Assembly (NCBI GenBank): GCA_948146395.1
Contig: OX411556.1
Coordinates: 30,083,056-30,147,055, forward strand
DNA: 64,000 bases
Origin: Fragum whitleyi
Taxonomy: Eukaryota > Mollusca > Bivalvia > Cardiida > Cardiidae
Direction of reading: 5' to 3'
Positions 23,301 through 35,473 of the stretch are shown piece by piece; positions within the stretch are counted from its first letter, which is position 1, and each line of letters begins with the position of its first letter. The notes beneath the pieces are model-generated. The model was not told the DNA's origin. It saw only the letters and a program-made list of their open reading frames with translations, and made no database searches. The position numbers and the translations under genes are program-made.

Positions 23301-26300
23301 ACTTAAACGGAATTCTTAATAACGTAATCTTATAATACATTTTACAGGCGCCATTGAGCTTAGCAGACTCAAGGAAATAGGTACCACACCGATATACAGG
23401 TTGTTCGTTCTAGCGTACGATTGGGTAATGTGTGATGAGAATAGCCAGGTCAATGGAGTGAAAGTATTTGTGGACTACACAAACATGACCTGGCAGCACT
23501 ATATTGCATTTGCGACCATTGAGGAACAAAAGAATCTTCAGAAATTTTATCAGGTAACTAACCTCCGGTCTCCGGAAGTTATTTTCAACCAATCAGGGCT
23601 GTTGTTTCTATTGTTCCAATTGTGGCTGAATTAATTTCCTGTAAGAATCTAGCCAATGGTTATCTGCTAAACAACCGGGCGCTGATACATATTTCCTAAC
23701 ATATTTTATCAATAAAAAGATAGAAATATGCAAATAGTGTTTTCGAGTATGGAATTCTTTTTAATATTCAGAGGAGTTATTATTTAGAAAGTAATTTAGG
23801 TGAATTGTTTTTGTTATTCCAAAACAAATTCACTATCGTAAGTAGCTATGGAAATGTAACTGCAATTACCTTAATACTTGGTTATCACAATTCTTTATGT
23901 TTAGGGTATGTGTAAGAATTTTAAAAGGGAATGTGTGTTTAAAAGAACCCATACTTACGTGAATTCTAATTGTCAAACGATATTTTTCAGAAATCCTTGC
24001 CGATCCGAATCAAAGGATTACTACTGTACAAAGAACCTGCTTTTTTCGATGTTATGTTTAACTTTTTCAAGCCATTTTCAACTCAAAAAATTATAGACAG
24101 GGTAAGTTTTGATTTTTGGTCCCCTCCTTATTATTGGTAAACGTTCATTCATAGAGAGTTTGATTATATAAGTGGTTGGGCGGCATATGGTAATGGACCC
24201 GTCGTAAGTCCGCAACGTCTCGGAAGAAATGGACTTTAACAGTGTTAACCGAGGTTTCCTTATAATTTTCATTAGGAAACATCGGTCCACATTGTGAAGG
24301 ATCATGCGTTCCGAACTATTACGGGTCCACTACCTTAAATCAAATTCTAGCACCATTTTTTACCTTACCCGTCAGAAGAAAGAGACCATATTGGAATTGT
24401 GATAAGTATCAACCTGTGTCAGACTTACCAGCTAACATCTTACGATCATATTTGCGCAAGTCAAAAATTTTAAAGTTTTCAGATCTACAGTACTAACTTT
24501 AAATTGAATTCTGCCACGCATCATCTCACTGGAATCGTCTTCTAAAGACAATTCCAGTGAGATATTGCAAGGTAGAATCTAACAATAAATGAAAACACCA
24601 GGAACGATTTGTAATTTTAACTTACGATTAAATTAATCGTAAGAAGTTAAGAAAAAAAGGCCCCTGATGAGGTTCTATACTTCTCGCATTTATTATTTTT
24701 TCTATATCTAAATTTATCTTCTTCATTGCAAAAAAAAAAGAATGCTTTAGCGATTCGATCAGTGATTGTTCTTTGCTTGATCCAGTTTCCTTTTCATTTT
24801 TGGTGAACGAACGTCGTTCACCAGTGTTATATACCATGCCAGAAAATCCTGTTGGATGTTAATACATTTTGAATAAAGTAGCGCCTCTTAAAATTCAATT
24901 TAGTATCTTTAAATATTTTTCTCTTCAAAATCACTGTTATTTTCTTTAATGGCATGATACTAGTATTCTTTATCAAGTGAAAATAATGAAAATTCGCCTT
25001 GAAAAACACAAAATGATCTTGCAATGTTTATCAAGGGAATTTTTGATCGGCGTAAGCTTGTCGAGAGTTTAAAGCAAAAACAAAGTTTGTTTCTAGACAC
25101 CGTAGAGACAGATACTATGTTTTTGACCCAAGCCTTCGCTGGTGCAACTTGTAGTAATTAGCCGGAAATACGTGTTTATTTAGGTCATGTCCTCTTGAAC
25201 TTAGAATTCGGCAATACTCGGGCGATCTCCGACGGCTCCGATTTAAATGTAGGTCAGAGGAATCGGCCGAGTTGAGACGAATGACACATCAAGACACCTT
25301 GTGTCATAAGAAACGGTAACGCGGTTTTACATAACTTTTCAACTAGCGACAGTCAGACTCGAGACGGGTTTTAAGAATGATTCGACATGTGTTTTACATG
25401 TTACAACCTTTCTTGTACTTTTATTTGAATAGGGATGAATGCCGCTATTAAGATTTTTCTGTAAAATTGCGTTGGCTGAAGTAGGGCTTGTACGGATACA
25501 CTCGAATATTCGGTGAACTTATTCCCAGCGAAAACGTTTCGTATTCGTCTGTTTCAGAAGCGAATTTTGCCGAATACCAAATGCGACAGGCACGGAAGAT
25601 ATTTCATTGGGGCCATTCTACTTTGCATTTTTTCAATCTGTAAAACCATATCAATTCAAAAATCTATTTGAAAATTAAATAAATGATAGCTAAATATTCA
25701 ACCCTAGATACCACTCCAATTGACGAGTAGATATTGCCGTGGTCAAGGGGGGGGGGACCAGATCCGTCATGCACTTGTTTACAATTCGACAGGCGGGTTT
25801 AGTTGTTAAATTATTCTGGAAAAGTCATTGCGTTTTTTTACAGAAATCATAAAAATCTTAATCGATGAATAAAAACTGGCTAAATAGGTTTAGAATTGGT
25901 TAACTACAGCTTAAGCAAAAACTAGCTCCGAGCAGAAAGTCTTATATCAGCCGCAATACTGTAATAAGATATCGATAGTGAGCGATTTGACAAGCATCGA
26001 AACTCTTGAAGGTAAACAATAGGTTCTCGTGCAAAAAATAAACCGACAATTGTAAGGATTCTCAATTCTTTTTGGAAAGAAAGTCGGAAGGAAAAAAACA
26101 TTGTATTATACTTAAACATAGTCATAGACATAGTCATGCAATTATTACCTCCCTTTAAAAAATAAACTTCTTAAATAAGATTCTTATTCGATTTTGATGT
26201 AGAAATTACGTTACAAAAATAATATTTATAAAGACTTTTAGTATGCAAATTACTATGGAGCAATTGTTTAATATAAAAAGTTATACTTTAATTTCTAAAC

Positions 26301-29300
26301 CTTAAACAGAAATTATCTATGAATTATACTAATAGGGCACTAGACCTCCTTTAACCTACACCTAAATATTTCTCATCCTGCAGTGTTTCAAAATTGTTTA
26401 GACCACGCTTGAAGCGAATTGGCCAATCAGAGAACAGTATTTCAAAAGTATAAATCACTGATACAACTCCGAGCCTTATATTTACAGATATCGTCAATTT
26501 TATATTAGCGCCTTTTCCAAAACACTTTTTACAGTCGCAAAAAATGCAAAAGATCTACAAAAGTAACGGAAAGAGATTCATACATTTAAGTTATTTCAGC
26601 ATTATTACACACATTTTTAGTAATATCAAAGCGAGCTTTACCCTTTTTTTTATTGTAATGAGGTTCGGGTAAAAAATACAGACACTGATAGAAAAGCGTG
26701 GTTTAAGTCAGATAGAAAATCACGTGCTGCGGTGTATGGAAAATAGACACTCGCTGACGCTCGTGTCTATTTCCCATATACCACGGCACTCGTTTTCTAT
26801 CCTATACATAACGACATAAGTGTCAACCACGGAAGTGGTTATGGCTTCAAATGTGATAAAAACTAATCTCTCAGGTTATGGTTCAAAATACTATTAATAA
26901 GTTAACAAATCATAACTTTAAACAATGAGTACAGTTCAGGACTGACTGATATTCATAGGTGTTTCTTTGGTTGGTACTCAAAGACCTTTTCATCCTCTGA
27001 GAAGAAACAAAGATAGTTAAAAAAGTTAAAACAAATACAACAAATTTACTTGAAATAAGCTTAAACATGATAACAACTACTTTTGTAAAAACAGACACCA
27101 TTGGATATAGGTTAAAGACAGTTTTAGATAGGATTAAGTCGTTTTCTCCATTTATGTTTAATTAATAAATGTACCTATTTCAAGTGTGTAAAAGAAATTT
27201 TCACAGAGTAACATCTCATATTCTAACAAATATTTTTCTTACAGGATTTTCCTCTCTTTCCCTTTCTTTGAATTTGCAGTGAAATTTCCGAATAACGGAA
27301 ATTTTGTCGAGCCAATTCTTCCTACTTTTTTTACATTCGTAATTTCTCTTTTCTAATTGAATTCAATATATCACTCTAGAATGCCATCAGGTTCGTTCAC
27401 CATCAGTACTTTCAGTGCTTTGATTTATTGAGCGTAGTAACGAGATAGTCGTTTTTTGAGTGACGGGTCTCATTTTTAAATACAAAAAATAATTCCCTGA
27501 ATCTATATTCCAAATAACACCCATGTTTCTGTAGTATAATTTACTTATATTTTGTTATAATCATAGCATAAAAACGCTTTATGCAAGTTTTCCTTCAAAT
27601 CCGGTTACAAGAGTGTATTTCACTCTCTTTTCTGTAAAAAAACCCCCACTTACTTTGAAAGGATCTAGTAGTATAGTTTTCGATGCTAGGTTCTATCAAT
27701 GTTTGAATTTTCCAAACAGCAAATTTTGCCCTATTACTATTTACACCATCAACTTCCAATATTTACTACAAAATTATAATAGAAATGATACTTGAGAAAA
27801 TCAAATCATATCAATTTCTGCATGACCGCGAAGATATCTTAGATTTTCAAATAATTTATAATTTACACAGTAACGTTATTTTTAATTTATTTCTTTTCCT
27901 CGGTGTTTTTTTTTCTTTTTTTTTGTTGCTTAAATTCTTTGTTATTTCTTTGTTTATTCTTTGTCTTCTATACTATGGCAGCATCGAATTATTCTTTTCC
28001 ACAGATGACCTTGTTTGGCGACAAACTAAACAAATTATACGAGATTGTGGATAGCTATGTTATACCAGACGAATATTTACCGGATGACATAACCGGGGCT
28101 GGTCCCAAACAGAAGATTATAGGTAAGCCTTAAAGTCACATAGTTTGTCAGATTCATTTTGCAACTTATCCAAATTTGAGTATTAACCAACTATATTACT
28201 CCTACAAACTTTAGGTTTCGTGCATATAATCTTAATATTGAACTTTCCAATGATATTGCAAGCTTTGAAAAAAGTAGATATGATGAATCATATATTGTAA
28301 AATTGTTATTAAATTCCATAAAATTAAACTCATGCTATCTCTTAAGCCAAAAGCTATAGAAATCATGTTCTCAAAACACGTTTGCTTATTACTATTGTTA
28401 CTAGAAACATCATATAAAGATTCCGTAGACTACAGTAAACAACATCGTAAAATTAACAAGATGAGTGATTTTGGAATGAATTTGAAATGAAATGAGCGTG
28501 TGGGGCGAGTTTTGAGTGAATTTGATGGGAGGTAAAGCAAAATTTTTTTGTTCAGGAACAAAATTAGCGATATTCATACTTCCCTTAATTAAAATATGCA
28601 TTGAAGTTATATACATAGCTTCCTTTTTCTTCAAGAACCTATCAGACGCTTACAATTTCAATTATGTCAGTGAAATAGCGATCTTTATCTGTTTATATTT
28701 ATTTTCAATGTACTTGTTGGTTGTACTTTCTTTAGTTATTGGAGAGCTTTTAGTCGATTTGAGTGAGTGTTTGGAATGCATGAATTTAGCACTGAGTGAG
28801 TGATATAGAATGGTTTTGATTGAGATGAATACTTTACGTCTGTGTTCCAAGAGTGCTTGAAACCTATTTGCATGTTACATCATTTATGCTGTGCTTTGTA
28901 GGGTACTACTGATGTTATTTCCAGTTTTCATTTAAAGGCTTAAAATTTGGGCTGACAATAATCGGCTGAATTCGTTCTAATCTCAGGGTTAAAAAGTTCT
29001 TTCTGATTACATATTTATTATCTAAACAAGATCTATTATTGGTTTCTGCTAAATATTTTAAGCAATCAGACAAGGCCTACTTGCCTATAGTACTTGTCAG
29101 TATTTTCTACAGGAGTCTCTTGACACTCTGTATGTTAATCTACCCCCAGAAAAAAACAACAACACCCAAACCATTTTTAACAAGGCTAATCTTAGACAAT
29201 ATCTCTTGAAATATTTATCGAGTTTTCAAGAAACTTTACACTAATACATCTTGATTATAGCTTATGTTACTGCAATAAAGGTCGAGGTCATTGAGTCTAA

Positions 29301-30093
29301 GGTTATACTTTAGACTTTTCAATGACTTATAAAACCATGGTAAAACTTTACAGCTGTTTCACAAAATTGTACATCTTATTAAGAGCAATTACACTATTTT
29401 CTATTTAAAAGGCAGATGTCATTGTTGATGGTCAAGATGCATTTGTGTCTTTAAAGCCGGCAGATTTTCATTATCATATAGACATCTGTTAATTTGAATA
29501 ACAACAAATGCCTTAAGAATATATCAGTCATCTGCTTCAAATATAAAGGCCAGAACAGAATGCCAAAGATAAACGTATTCTGTCCTCAAATTTTATGTCG
29601 TTTTTTCAAAATTTGATATATTCCAATGTATCTATTGTTAAATCCTGACTACATTAAAGGCATTTCAGGCCTTTGATTTAAAACTTCAGGATGCCGCGGT
29701 ATTTTTCGGTTTGGGTCAAACGAAAGTTAACTTTAAGTTGAGAAAAAATATTATTATTGTTTTTAATGACATTAGCTAGTGGATGCTAAATAGTTCCGCA
29801 ACATTTCAGTACTCATGAACTTTCACAATGTTGACCGAGGTTTCCTAATGAAAATCATTAGGAAACCTCGGTCAACACTGTTAAAGATCAAAACTTCCAA
29901 AAAATGGCGGAACTATTACGGGTCCATCACCTTATTTCTATTTGCAGAAGAAATGATAGATGACATGAATAAATCAAAATTTCGAGACTACATTCTAGAC
30001 ATCACCTCATCTAAATATAAAGTCGATCTGGAAAAGAGGAATAACATGGAGAAAGAGCCGGCTAATTCATTTAGGAAGTTAAATGTTGAATAA
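17359..30093 (+). CDS. CRAL-TRIO lipid-transfer protein (alpha-TTP-like), copy 1, eight exons
   Basis: The spliced gene is read from these exons: 17359-17374, 21548-21697, 22047-22206, 22790-22851, 23348-23553, 23991-24101, 28005-28122 and 29948-30093 (TAA). All introns are GT-AG and phases join without a break, giving 969 nt, or 322 residues. Residues ~20-105 form a CRAL-TRIO N-terminal helical domain, with FLLRFLRTRKF in exon 3. The lipid-binding CRAL-TRIO fold follows: WVYGHKKLDPDG, then VKVFVDYTNMTWQHY, then LPIRIKG in exon 6. Family members carry hydrophobic ligands such as tocopherol or retinoids in a closed pocket in the cytosol. The ligand here cannot be told from sequence. The usual LP-E-GG motif near the end of the fold is replaced by YLPDDITGAG. 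Length is close to alpha-TTP and CRALBP. Exon 1 (MAAED) is only 16 nt and rests on the matching exon of copy 2. A candidate AATAAA lies at 30188. Confidence 0.88.
17452..17529 (+). other. tRNA-derived SINE-like head in intron 1 of copy 1
   Basis: TAGCTCAATTGGGAGAGC (17462-17479) is a good A box / D arm and GGTTCGTATCC (17506-17516) a good B box. An anticodon-like stem CTCTC/GAGAG lies between them. The acceptor ends GCAGC and GCTGC pair over only 5 bp and the T stem is poor. I read it as a tRNA-derived SINE or tRNA pseudogene, not a functional tRNA. It lies 78 nt after the exon 1 donor. Confidence 0.5.
18477..19203. repeat. Direct repeat pair with short palindromic ends
   Basis: AACTGCAATTGCCA ... 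GACAATTACAGTTTATGC occurs at 18477-18578 and 19066-19170. GATACTTACCCCCA with GAAGAAGAAGATAA is duplicated at 19033 and 19169. Each copy has inverted AACTG/CAGTT ends, so a ~100-bp MITE is likely. Confidence 0.65.
20693..21165. repeat. Foldback MITE with ~80-bp TIRs
   Basis: ACTCAAAGTTTAAGACTAAA and TTAGGCCTTGGTA at the left are inverted at 21080-21165. TTATTGGCATTTA with CGGAGTGG also recurs inside at 20918, inverse of 21070-21090. It lies in intron 1 of CRAL-TRIO copy 1. Confidence 0.75.
24189..24338. repeat. ~155-bp palindromic MITE family, copy 2
   Basis: In intron 6 of CRAL-TRIO copy 1. TAATGGACCCGT to ACGGGTCCACTACCTTA, centre ACCGAGGTTTCC with its inverse. Confidence 0.8.
24523..24563. 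repeat. Short hairpin in intron 6 of copy 1
   Basis: ATCTCACTGGAATCGTCTT and AAGACAATTCCAGTGAGAT, one mismatch, three-base loop. Confidence 0.75.
26709..26802. repeat. Hairpin, ~45-bp arms
   Basis: GATAGAAAATCACGTG ... AAATAGACACTCGC / GCTCGTGTCTATTTCCCATA ... CTCGTTTTCTATC. A few mismatches. In intron 6 of CRAL-TRIO copy 1. Confidence 0.75.
28442..28833 (+). repeat. ~420-bp MITE family, copy 2 (intron 7 of CRAL-TRIO copy 1)
   Basis: Starts ACATCGTAAAATTAAC. The central GGGAGGTAAAGC and ATACTTCCC hairpin holds AACAAAATTAGCGATATTC. It ends in ATAGAATGGTTTTGATTGAG with the right TIR worn away. Confidence 0.8.
29777..29934. repeat. ~155-bp palindromic MITE family, copy 3, next to exon 8
   Basis: Ends TAGTGGATGC and GGGTCCATCACCTTA. 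The centre TTTCCTAATGAAAATCATTAGGAAA is almost perfectly palindromic. It stops 13 bp before CRAL-TRIO copy 1 exon 8. Confidence 0.85.
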
Positions 30094-30380
30094 AGACTTT
30101 CTTTAAAAAACATATTTTACATGTGGGTTGTATTTGTTGTTGTTATTGTTTCGTTTATGTGTGTAAACTAATTGGATTGTTGCGAGTAATAAATTTTTCG
30201 ATCAAAACAATAATCATTATTTGTAAGATGTTTGATGGATTATTTTCTATTATGTACGTAAAGCTAAAGATATATCAAGATATACCAAGAGATATACATT
30301 TTCGTAACAAAATATTGATCTGGCCGTGTTATAATGACAAAAATGAAAGGAATACTTTATCATACCCCTAAAAACGAATG

Positions 30381-30850
30381 TTTGGGGATGTACTGGAATC
30401 AGTCTGTCTGTCCATCAATCTGTCCAGCCGTCTGTGAACATTATACTATTATTTTCTTTTGTCGTAAACTCCCCCTTCGATTTCTATTCATCAGTGATAA
30501 ACTCTAGGCAAATATTCATCAGACGTGTTCAAATTTTGCAAGACGCAATTGTTAACTCTCACCTTCACCTGGTTCAAAAGTGATCTCCCCGTAAACTTAG
30601 ACGTTATTTGTCCCTTTGTCTAATCTACTAATCATTTTGTATCGCGAATTCCTCCTTTAGTTTTCATTCAATAGTAATGAAACTTCATACAAAAATTGTT
30701 AACATAATAAAGTTTTGCAAGACACAGTTTCAGACTCTCATTTAACCCCCCTTTTTTTTAATTATCTCCCCTTGAAGTAAGACGCCATTTTTCCTCTTTG
30801 TGCACATGTACTAATCATTTGGTGTCGTAAAGTCATCTTTCATTTATCCT
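30381..30850. mobile_element. Diverged tandem-repeat element, ~180-bp units
   Basis: GTCTGTCTGTCC microsatellite (30399-30433) is followed by two and a bit units anchored at 30463, 30643 and 30826 with CTAATCATTTTG and TTTGCAAGACGCA / TTTGCAAGACACA. It parallels the 2026-3014 element in layout. Confidence 0.55.
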
Positions 30851-31202
30851 GCGTTGATCATCCATTTAAAAGGCCCCCTCTTATCGAGGAAACGAAATCT
30901 CTAATAATTTAAATGATCAACAATTATCCCAATACAATGAAAGCCGTTGCGGGGGTATGAATTCATATTTTTGCATAAACTGTGCGTTTACAAATCATTA
31001 AAAGCATTCATTAACGGACAAATCCCGGGCGTTAACGTGAGAAAACGTTAATTAATAAGTAAATTCATGTGCCTTTAACGCCCGGCTTTTTCACTCTAAT
31101 ATTCTCAGGCTGGGCCTATATAATTTAACAGTTAATATATAGAGAGAAAAAAAAACACAAAAAACGTTGATCTTATTCCCGCGTTAAATTTTGTGACGTC
31201 AC

Positions 31203-31801
31203 AAAGGACAAGGTTCACAAACATAAGAAATTGGCCCTGTAAATTCAGCATTTTACAAATTTTTAATGTACATAATAAAACCTACCTTTTATATTAACCT
31301 ATACACAGTCTCTCAAATAATGTAAAGAATATTTTCCAAAACCACACAGTTTCCTAAATGTAAGCCAATAAAATAGCAAAATCCGCAGAATTGACTAAAA
31401 TTGCCCCAAAATAGTTGGTTACAGTAACAAAAAAAAAATAAGAAAAAAAAAAAAAAAAAAAAAATACGAATCCCCTCTTGCCACACCTCCATTATTTTAC
31501 CAAGTGATAGCTGTGACTTCTAGAAGGTTTTAGTGAAATATTGAGGTGTCGCAATTAGGGCTTCACATTTTTTAAGCTTCATAAATTTCATAATTTGTTG
31601 AAAATGGACAATTTTACAGTTTCGGGGCTACTTTGAAGGCATTTTTTCAAGAAATGGCGAGGTAATTTAAAATATTCTTTGTACAATTTGAGAGAAGAGG
31701 AAAAGGGTAACCATGAAAACCTGGTTTCATTGAGATCATTAGAAATCAGAAAAAGTCGATTTTACAGGGCCGAAATCTACAGTTTGTGAACCATGTCCTT
31801 T
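31203..31801. mobile_element. 599-bp non-autonomous TIR element
   Basis: AAAGGACAAGGTTCACAAAC at the left and its inverse GTTTGTGAACCATGTCCTTT at the right begin ~65-bp TIRs that include GGCCCTGTAAA. A run of A (31431-31463) lies inside. No ORF. Confidence 0.8.
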
Positions 31802-32574
31802 GGCAAGCAATATCGGTATGAACAAAAGTGACGGCGAAATGCCTAAAGCAAATTTTCCGACACATTATCGGTTTTGGAGCTAGTTTTAAAGCGTTCTTAT
31901 GAATTATTTTGCAATATTTGTTCGAATAAATACTAAAGTCTTTCTTTTTATGTAGTTTAATAGCGTTAATTTACGTTTTTCATGCGTTAACATTTGCAGA
32001 GACCCTCAAAAATGCGCCCTCGTGCTTTGCATTCGCGTAAGTTATGAAGATAATACCAGTTGATTTTATAGAGTTATGAAACTTAAAAACCAAATCACTC
32101 TCATGTATAAATCCGCTTCGCGTATTCATACAGTGTGCGATTTAAAATTGTTTTGATTGAGATGAATGTAGGTAGGTGATAAGTTTAATACCTCAAAGAA
32201 GTCAACAAATACTCTCTTAATCTCTTAAATTAAACAAGTTAATTCGTAGGAATGAGACCTGTTTTGTTTCTTTGTCTGTGATTTTTTCGACATCAAGGAT
32301 AGAATTTCCGTCTCGCCGACTGAATCGCCTAATCGTGAATGCCTGATATTTTTAGACACTTTTCAAGCCTCCATATTTTTTACTTTGGAGGAATTAGATA
32401 GCATGATCTTTGCTCGTATTTTTAATTGGACTGAACGTTGTTTCAACAATTTTACAGTCATATATAATTCCGTATGTGTAAATTACCAAGAAGAAAATAT
32501 TTTTACATTCGTTTATTGCACCTCATTGAACGTTATTATGGGGTCAATTAATTTCTTATCCGATCGGGTGCCGT

Positions 32575-32810
32575 TTTTATTGTTGTTTTTCAGCCGGGTC
32601 ACAAAAGGAAACCAGCCCTGTTTTCAAGCTGACAAGATGTTGCGAACCCTTTTCAAATTACCCGCCGCTTTGTACGCAAGTGCACATGAAAAGCGGCGCG
32701 TGCAAAGCCGGGTAAAATTTGAAACCGCTTGCACCGTTTTGTCATTCTGAACGATGGGTTGGTTCCATATTAAGATTCGGCTGAAAAATATCAACAACTG
32801 TTCCCGACTG
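32575..32810. repeat. Palindromic foldback related to 99-205
   Basis: Arms meet around GCAAGTGCACATGAAAAGCG. Outer arms carry TTTTTCAGCCG and its inverse CGGCTGAAAAA. Inner text CAAATTACCCGCCGCTTTG parallels the left-edge copy. Confidence 0.7.
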
Positions 32811-33009
32811 GGCAAGAAATAAGTTGACCCTAACATAGAGGGGTCTATTCAAAGCCTGACGCATTAAAGATATCTGGCAAGCAAGTTCAAAACGATGTGC
32901 TTTAATCGAATTTTTAAAAAGATGATGACAATAATTTATGTTTTTCCATCCAATGTGTTTTAGGTTACGCAAAACCTAACACGATACGATGGATTACTTT
33001 GTAATTTCA

Positions 33010-33390
33010 TTTACTAGGCAGCCGCTGAGCTATATAGAACCCTGCTACATATACGATATTTTAGTCCAATCTTTTAAAAAATCGTTCTATACCGTCCACC
33101 TGAATTTTATTGGTCCAGTGGATCTTACCCAAGTAACTTTCCGACAAAACTTCATTAACATTTGTCTAATTTCTGAAAGGGATATGTTATTCCAAAAATT
33201 CAAAGTGAAAATAGACCCTGTCCATCCATTGGTTACTGAGGAGATGTTCAAAGATTTCGGGCTCAAAATAAGCCCCGCCCTGCCACGTCCATTTTTATGA
33301 GCCAATCAAAATTCGGCGAACATTTTTTGAAAGAAGTCACTCAAGGAACATTCTGGTAAAGTTTCATTGAAATCAGTCATTTGCTCAGGA
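33010..33390. mobile_element. Left part of a tandem-repeat element split by the transposon
   Basis: Contains AAGATTTCGGGCTCAAAATA and GAACATTCTGGTAAAGTTTC, both recurring right of the transposon at 36300-36420 and 36500-36600. It is the left half of the element ending at 36801. Confidence 0.6.
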
Positions 33391-33457
33391 GAAGATCACT
33401 GTATTCCATCTACACCGGTAGCGTAATGTTTGTAAACGGAAACAATGGCGGAACCCA
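33391..33457 (+). repeat. Left terminal inverted repeat of the 2.9-kb transposon
   Basis: It pairs with 36223-36289 with very few mismatches, through the phrase GTAGCGTAATGTTTGTAAAC. It ends in AATGGCGGAACCCATCGA, so an ATG lies inside the repeat. In the left copy that frame stops after six codons. Confidence 0.85.
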
Positions 33458-33989
33458 TCGACTGACATTGGATAAAGCGCTTACATCAGGTACCCCTTTG
33501 TCAATTCTGCGACTTAAAAAAATCAAGTACAATTGGAATCAATTACAATTGAAAGAAGGAAAAAATTGGGAAAGTCTGAACGAAAAACGTCCATAGATGA
33601 CCGAGAAATTCACGATTTTGTCCCTCGAAATCATCGCATTTTGAACAAACCATGAAACTATTGTTATTTTCTCCATATTGTGACGCGATTTTTATACAAA
33701 TTCCAGCATTTTATTGCACAATGGATATTTGTAAGTGTCTCTCTAAAGTTACTTTGAAATTGGTGTCGTAATAAATGTAAACGAAGGCAAACAATAATGC
33801 CATGTGTAAATTACAGTGAACGGTTGGGAAACAGCACATGGTCCGGTTGGGAAACAGTCTAGGGACTGACTGGGACCGGTTTGTAAACGGAAAACTTCGC
33901 TTTAGATAGGCGACATTTCTTACCATGTCTACACAAGGATCATTTATGAAGTGGCGAAATAAGTAAGAATCTGCAGTTTAACAAGTGAT

Positions 33990-34405
33990 CTACCGTCGGT
34001 TGGTCGAGTTCGCTATGAAACATACAGAAAGGTGCTCCATTTGGAAAAAAAATATCAGAAAAGCCGTCGAAAATACACAAAAGTCCCCCAATTTTTTTTT
34101 CTTTAAAAACATGAATATTGAGTTTCGGGATCACCTGATAGTGTTTGGTTGGATTTTACCTACAATAATACGTTTTCCCGTGAACATAAGATTATGCATT
34201 ATTTTACTGAAATTCGATCAGGTGGTCCCAAAACTCATTAATGCATGTTATTTTCATTAAAAAAAATGGAGGACTTGTATGTAGTTTCGATGGCATTTCT
34301 GCACTTTTCTAGATATGGAGTACATTTCTTTATGCAGAAAAGGTACTCCGAGTATCTTGCTGCGAACCTTTCTGCATATTTCATAGCAAACTCGACCAAT
34401 CGAGC
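33990..34405. repeat. Foldback element with ~100-bp arms
   Basis: TTGGTCGAGTTCGCTATGAA near 34000 pairs with inverted sequence ending near 34403. The arms continue with indels to about 34090 and 34270. It is nested in the 2.9-kb transposon and has no coding I trust. Confidence 0.65.
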
Positions 34406-34517
34406 ATTACTGGTCTGGCAAGCATTTTAAAAAAGTATATGACTCGCATACCCTGGTATAACATTACTTAGACACATCAGTAATAAAACCCACTTTGATC
34501 TATTTCAGGCTCTAGCA

Positions 34518-34973
34518 ATGGATCCGTTTCGTTGTTACGTCTGTCAATTTGGCAGCTCAAATCTTCAAGACATTGTACAACATAGCTGTATGTATCACGA
34601 GAAAGATCCACTCAGAGTTAGATCTCGTGAACTGAACATGAAAACCGGATCGACGGGATATCGGACACACAACTTGGCAGTTATCCCCGAGAAAGTTAAA
34701 AAAGATGGACATACAATAAATGTAAAGTGTGGTGAACCCGGTAACTTGAGTGTTGCCATTTCTGAAAAGAATGAAGATATATCTGTTCTAAACAGTCCAC
34801 TGGCTAAAAAATGCAAGTACTCTGTTCCGAATCCCGTGGTTTCTTCAAACATTCAAGCGAAAAAAATTTCGGTGCATGTGAACGCTTCCCACTTTCGTTT
34901 TGCACTTACAAACACTTTGCTCGAATGTTTGAAGACACCACTTGATTTTGAGCAGAGTGAGTTAGAGGCGTGA
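34518..34973 (+). CDS. C2H2 zinc-finger-like protein, 151 aa, inside the 2.9-kb transposon
   Basis: The frame opens at ATG 34518, nine nt after a good splice acceptor (TTTCAG at 34504-34509), so it may be a 3' exon of a longer gene. Residues 6-27 form C-x2-C-x12-H-x4-H, a classic C2H2 finger (CYVCQFGSSNLQDIVQHSC...). The remaining 120 residues are hydrophilic and contain YRTHNL and a basic stretch near KKCKYSV; I do not recognise a further domain. Because it lies between matched TIRs, it is probably element-encoded DNA-binding cargo or the N-terminal part of a lost transposase. Function is unknown. Coding appears intact to TGA. Confidence 0.5.
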   Translation: MDPFRCYVCQFGSSNLQDIVQHSCMYHEKDPLRVRSRELNMKTGSTGYRTHNLAVIPEKVKKDGHTINVKCGEPGNLSVAISEKNEDISVLNSPLAKKCKYSVPNPVVSSNIQAKKISVHVNASHFRFALTNTLLECLKTPLDFEQSELEA

Positions 34974-35291
34974 ATAGCCCTCTCAAAGACGCGTTCCGTG
35001 CAATTTATCTCATCAAAATCAATAGAGTATAAGCTGAGAAATTAAAGAAAACATACCTTGAAGCGGACGATTTTTCCGTGTGGACGCTTTCCAAAAGTCA
35101 CGTGGGTTACCCACCGTGATTATGAACAACACTAAGTAAAATGTGCTTTAAGGGGGTTTGTGCTAAAGCCTCGCTAACTAGTGCCACCCGGGAGGCCTAA
35201 GGATAGATTCAAGCGAGAATCAATGCCATTGAAGTTGAAGGTCTACCAATTTTGGTTTTGAAAACATATGTCTAGTCGACACATATACATG

Positions 35292-35473
35292 TACAGTCAA
35301 ACCTGTCTTAAGCAAGCACCTTAGGGACATTCAAAAAGTGCTTGCTTTAGACAGGTGCTTGCTAAATACAGGTCAATTTCAGTGCAATTGGTTCATTTGG
35401 GAAATCGGAGGCCGCTTGCTTAATACAGGTTGCTTGCTGAATACACGTGGCCACTAGGACAGGTTTGACTGTA
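35292..35473. mobile_element. Short palindromic MITE, mariner/pogo-type ends
   Basis: Starts TACAGTCAAACCTGTC and ends GACAGGTTTGACTGTA, with TA at both ends as in Tc1/mariner insertions. It lies inside the 2.9-kb transposon. Inner text (AAGCAAGCACC, GCTTGCTTAATACAGG) is partly repeated. Confidence 0.75.

Larger units (their letters stand above)
24339..28004 (+). other. Intron 6 of CRAL-TRIO copy 1, mostly unassigned
   Basis: Apart from two hairpins (24523, 26709) the stretch shows no exon, RNA or element with clear ends. Near 25500 a few GAATATTCGG-type phrases repeat. Confidence 0.5.

Noticed and set aside
23401..23634. 77-codon frame over exon 5 of copy 1
   Set aside because: It is exon 5 plus readthrough into the intron after the GT at 23554.
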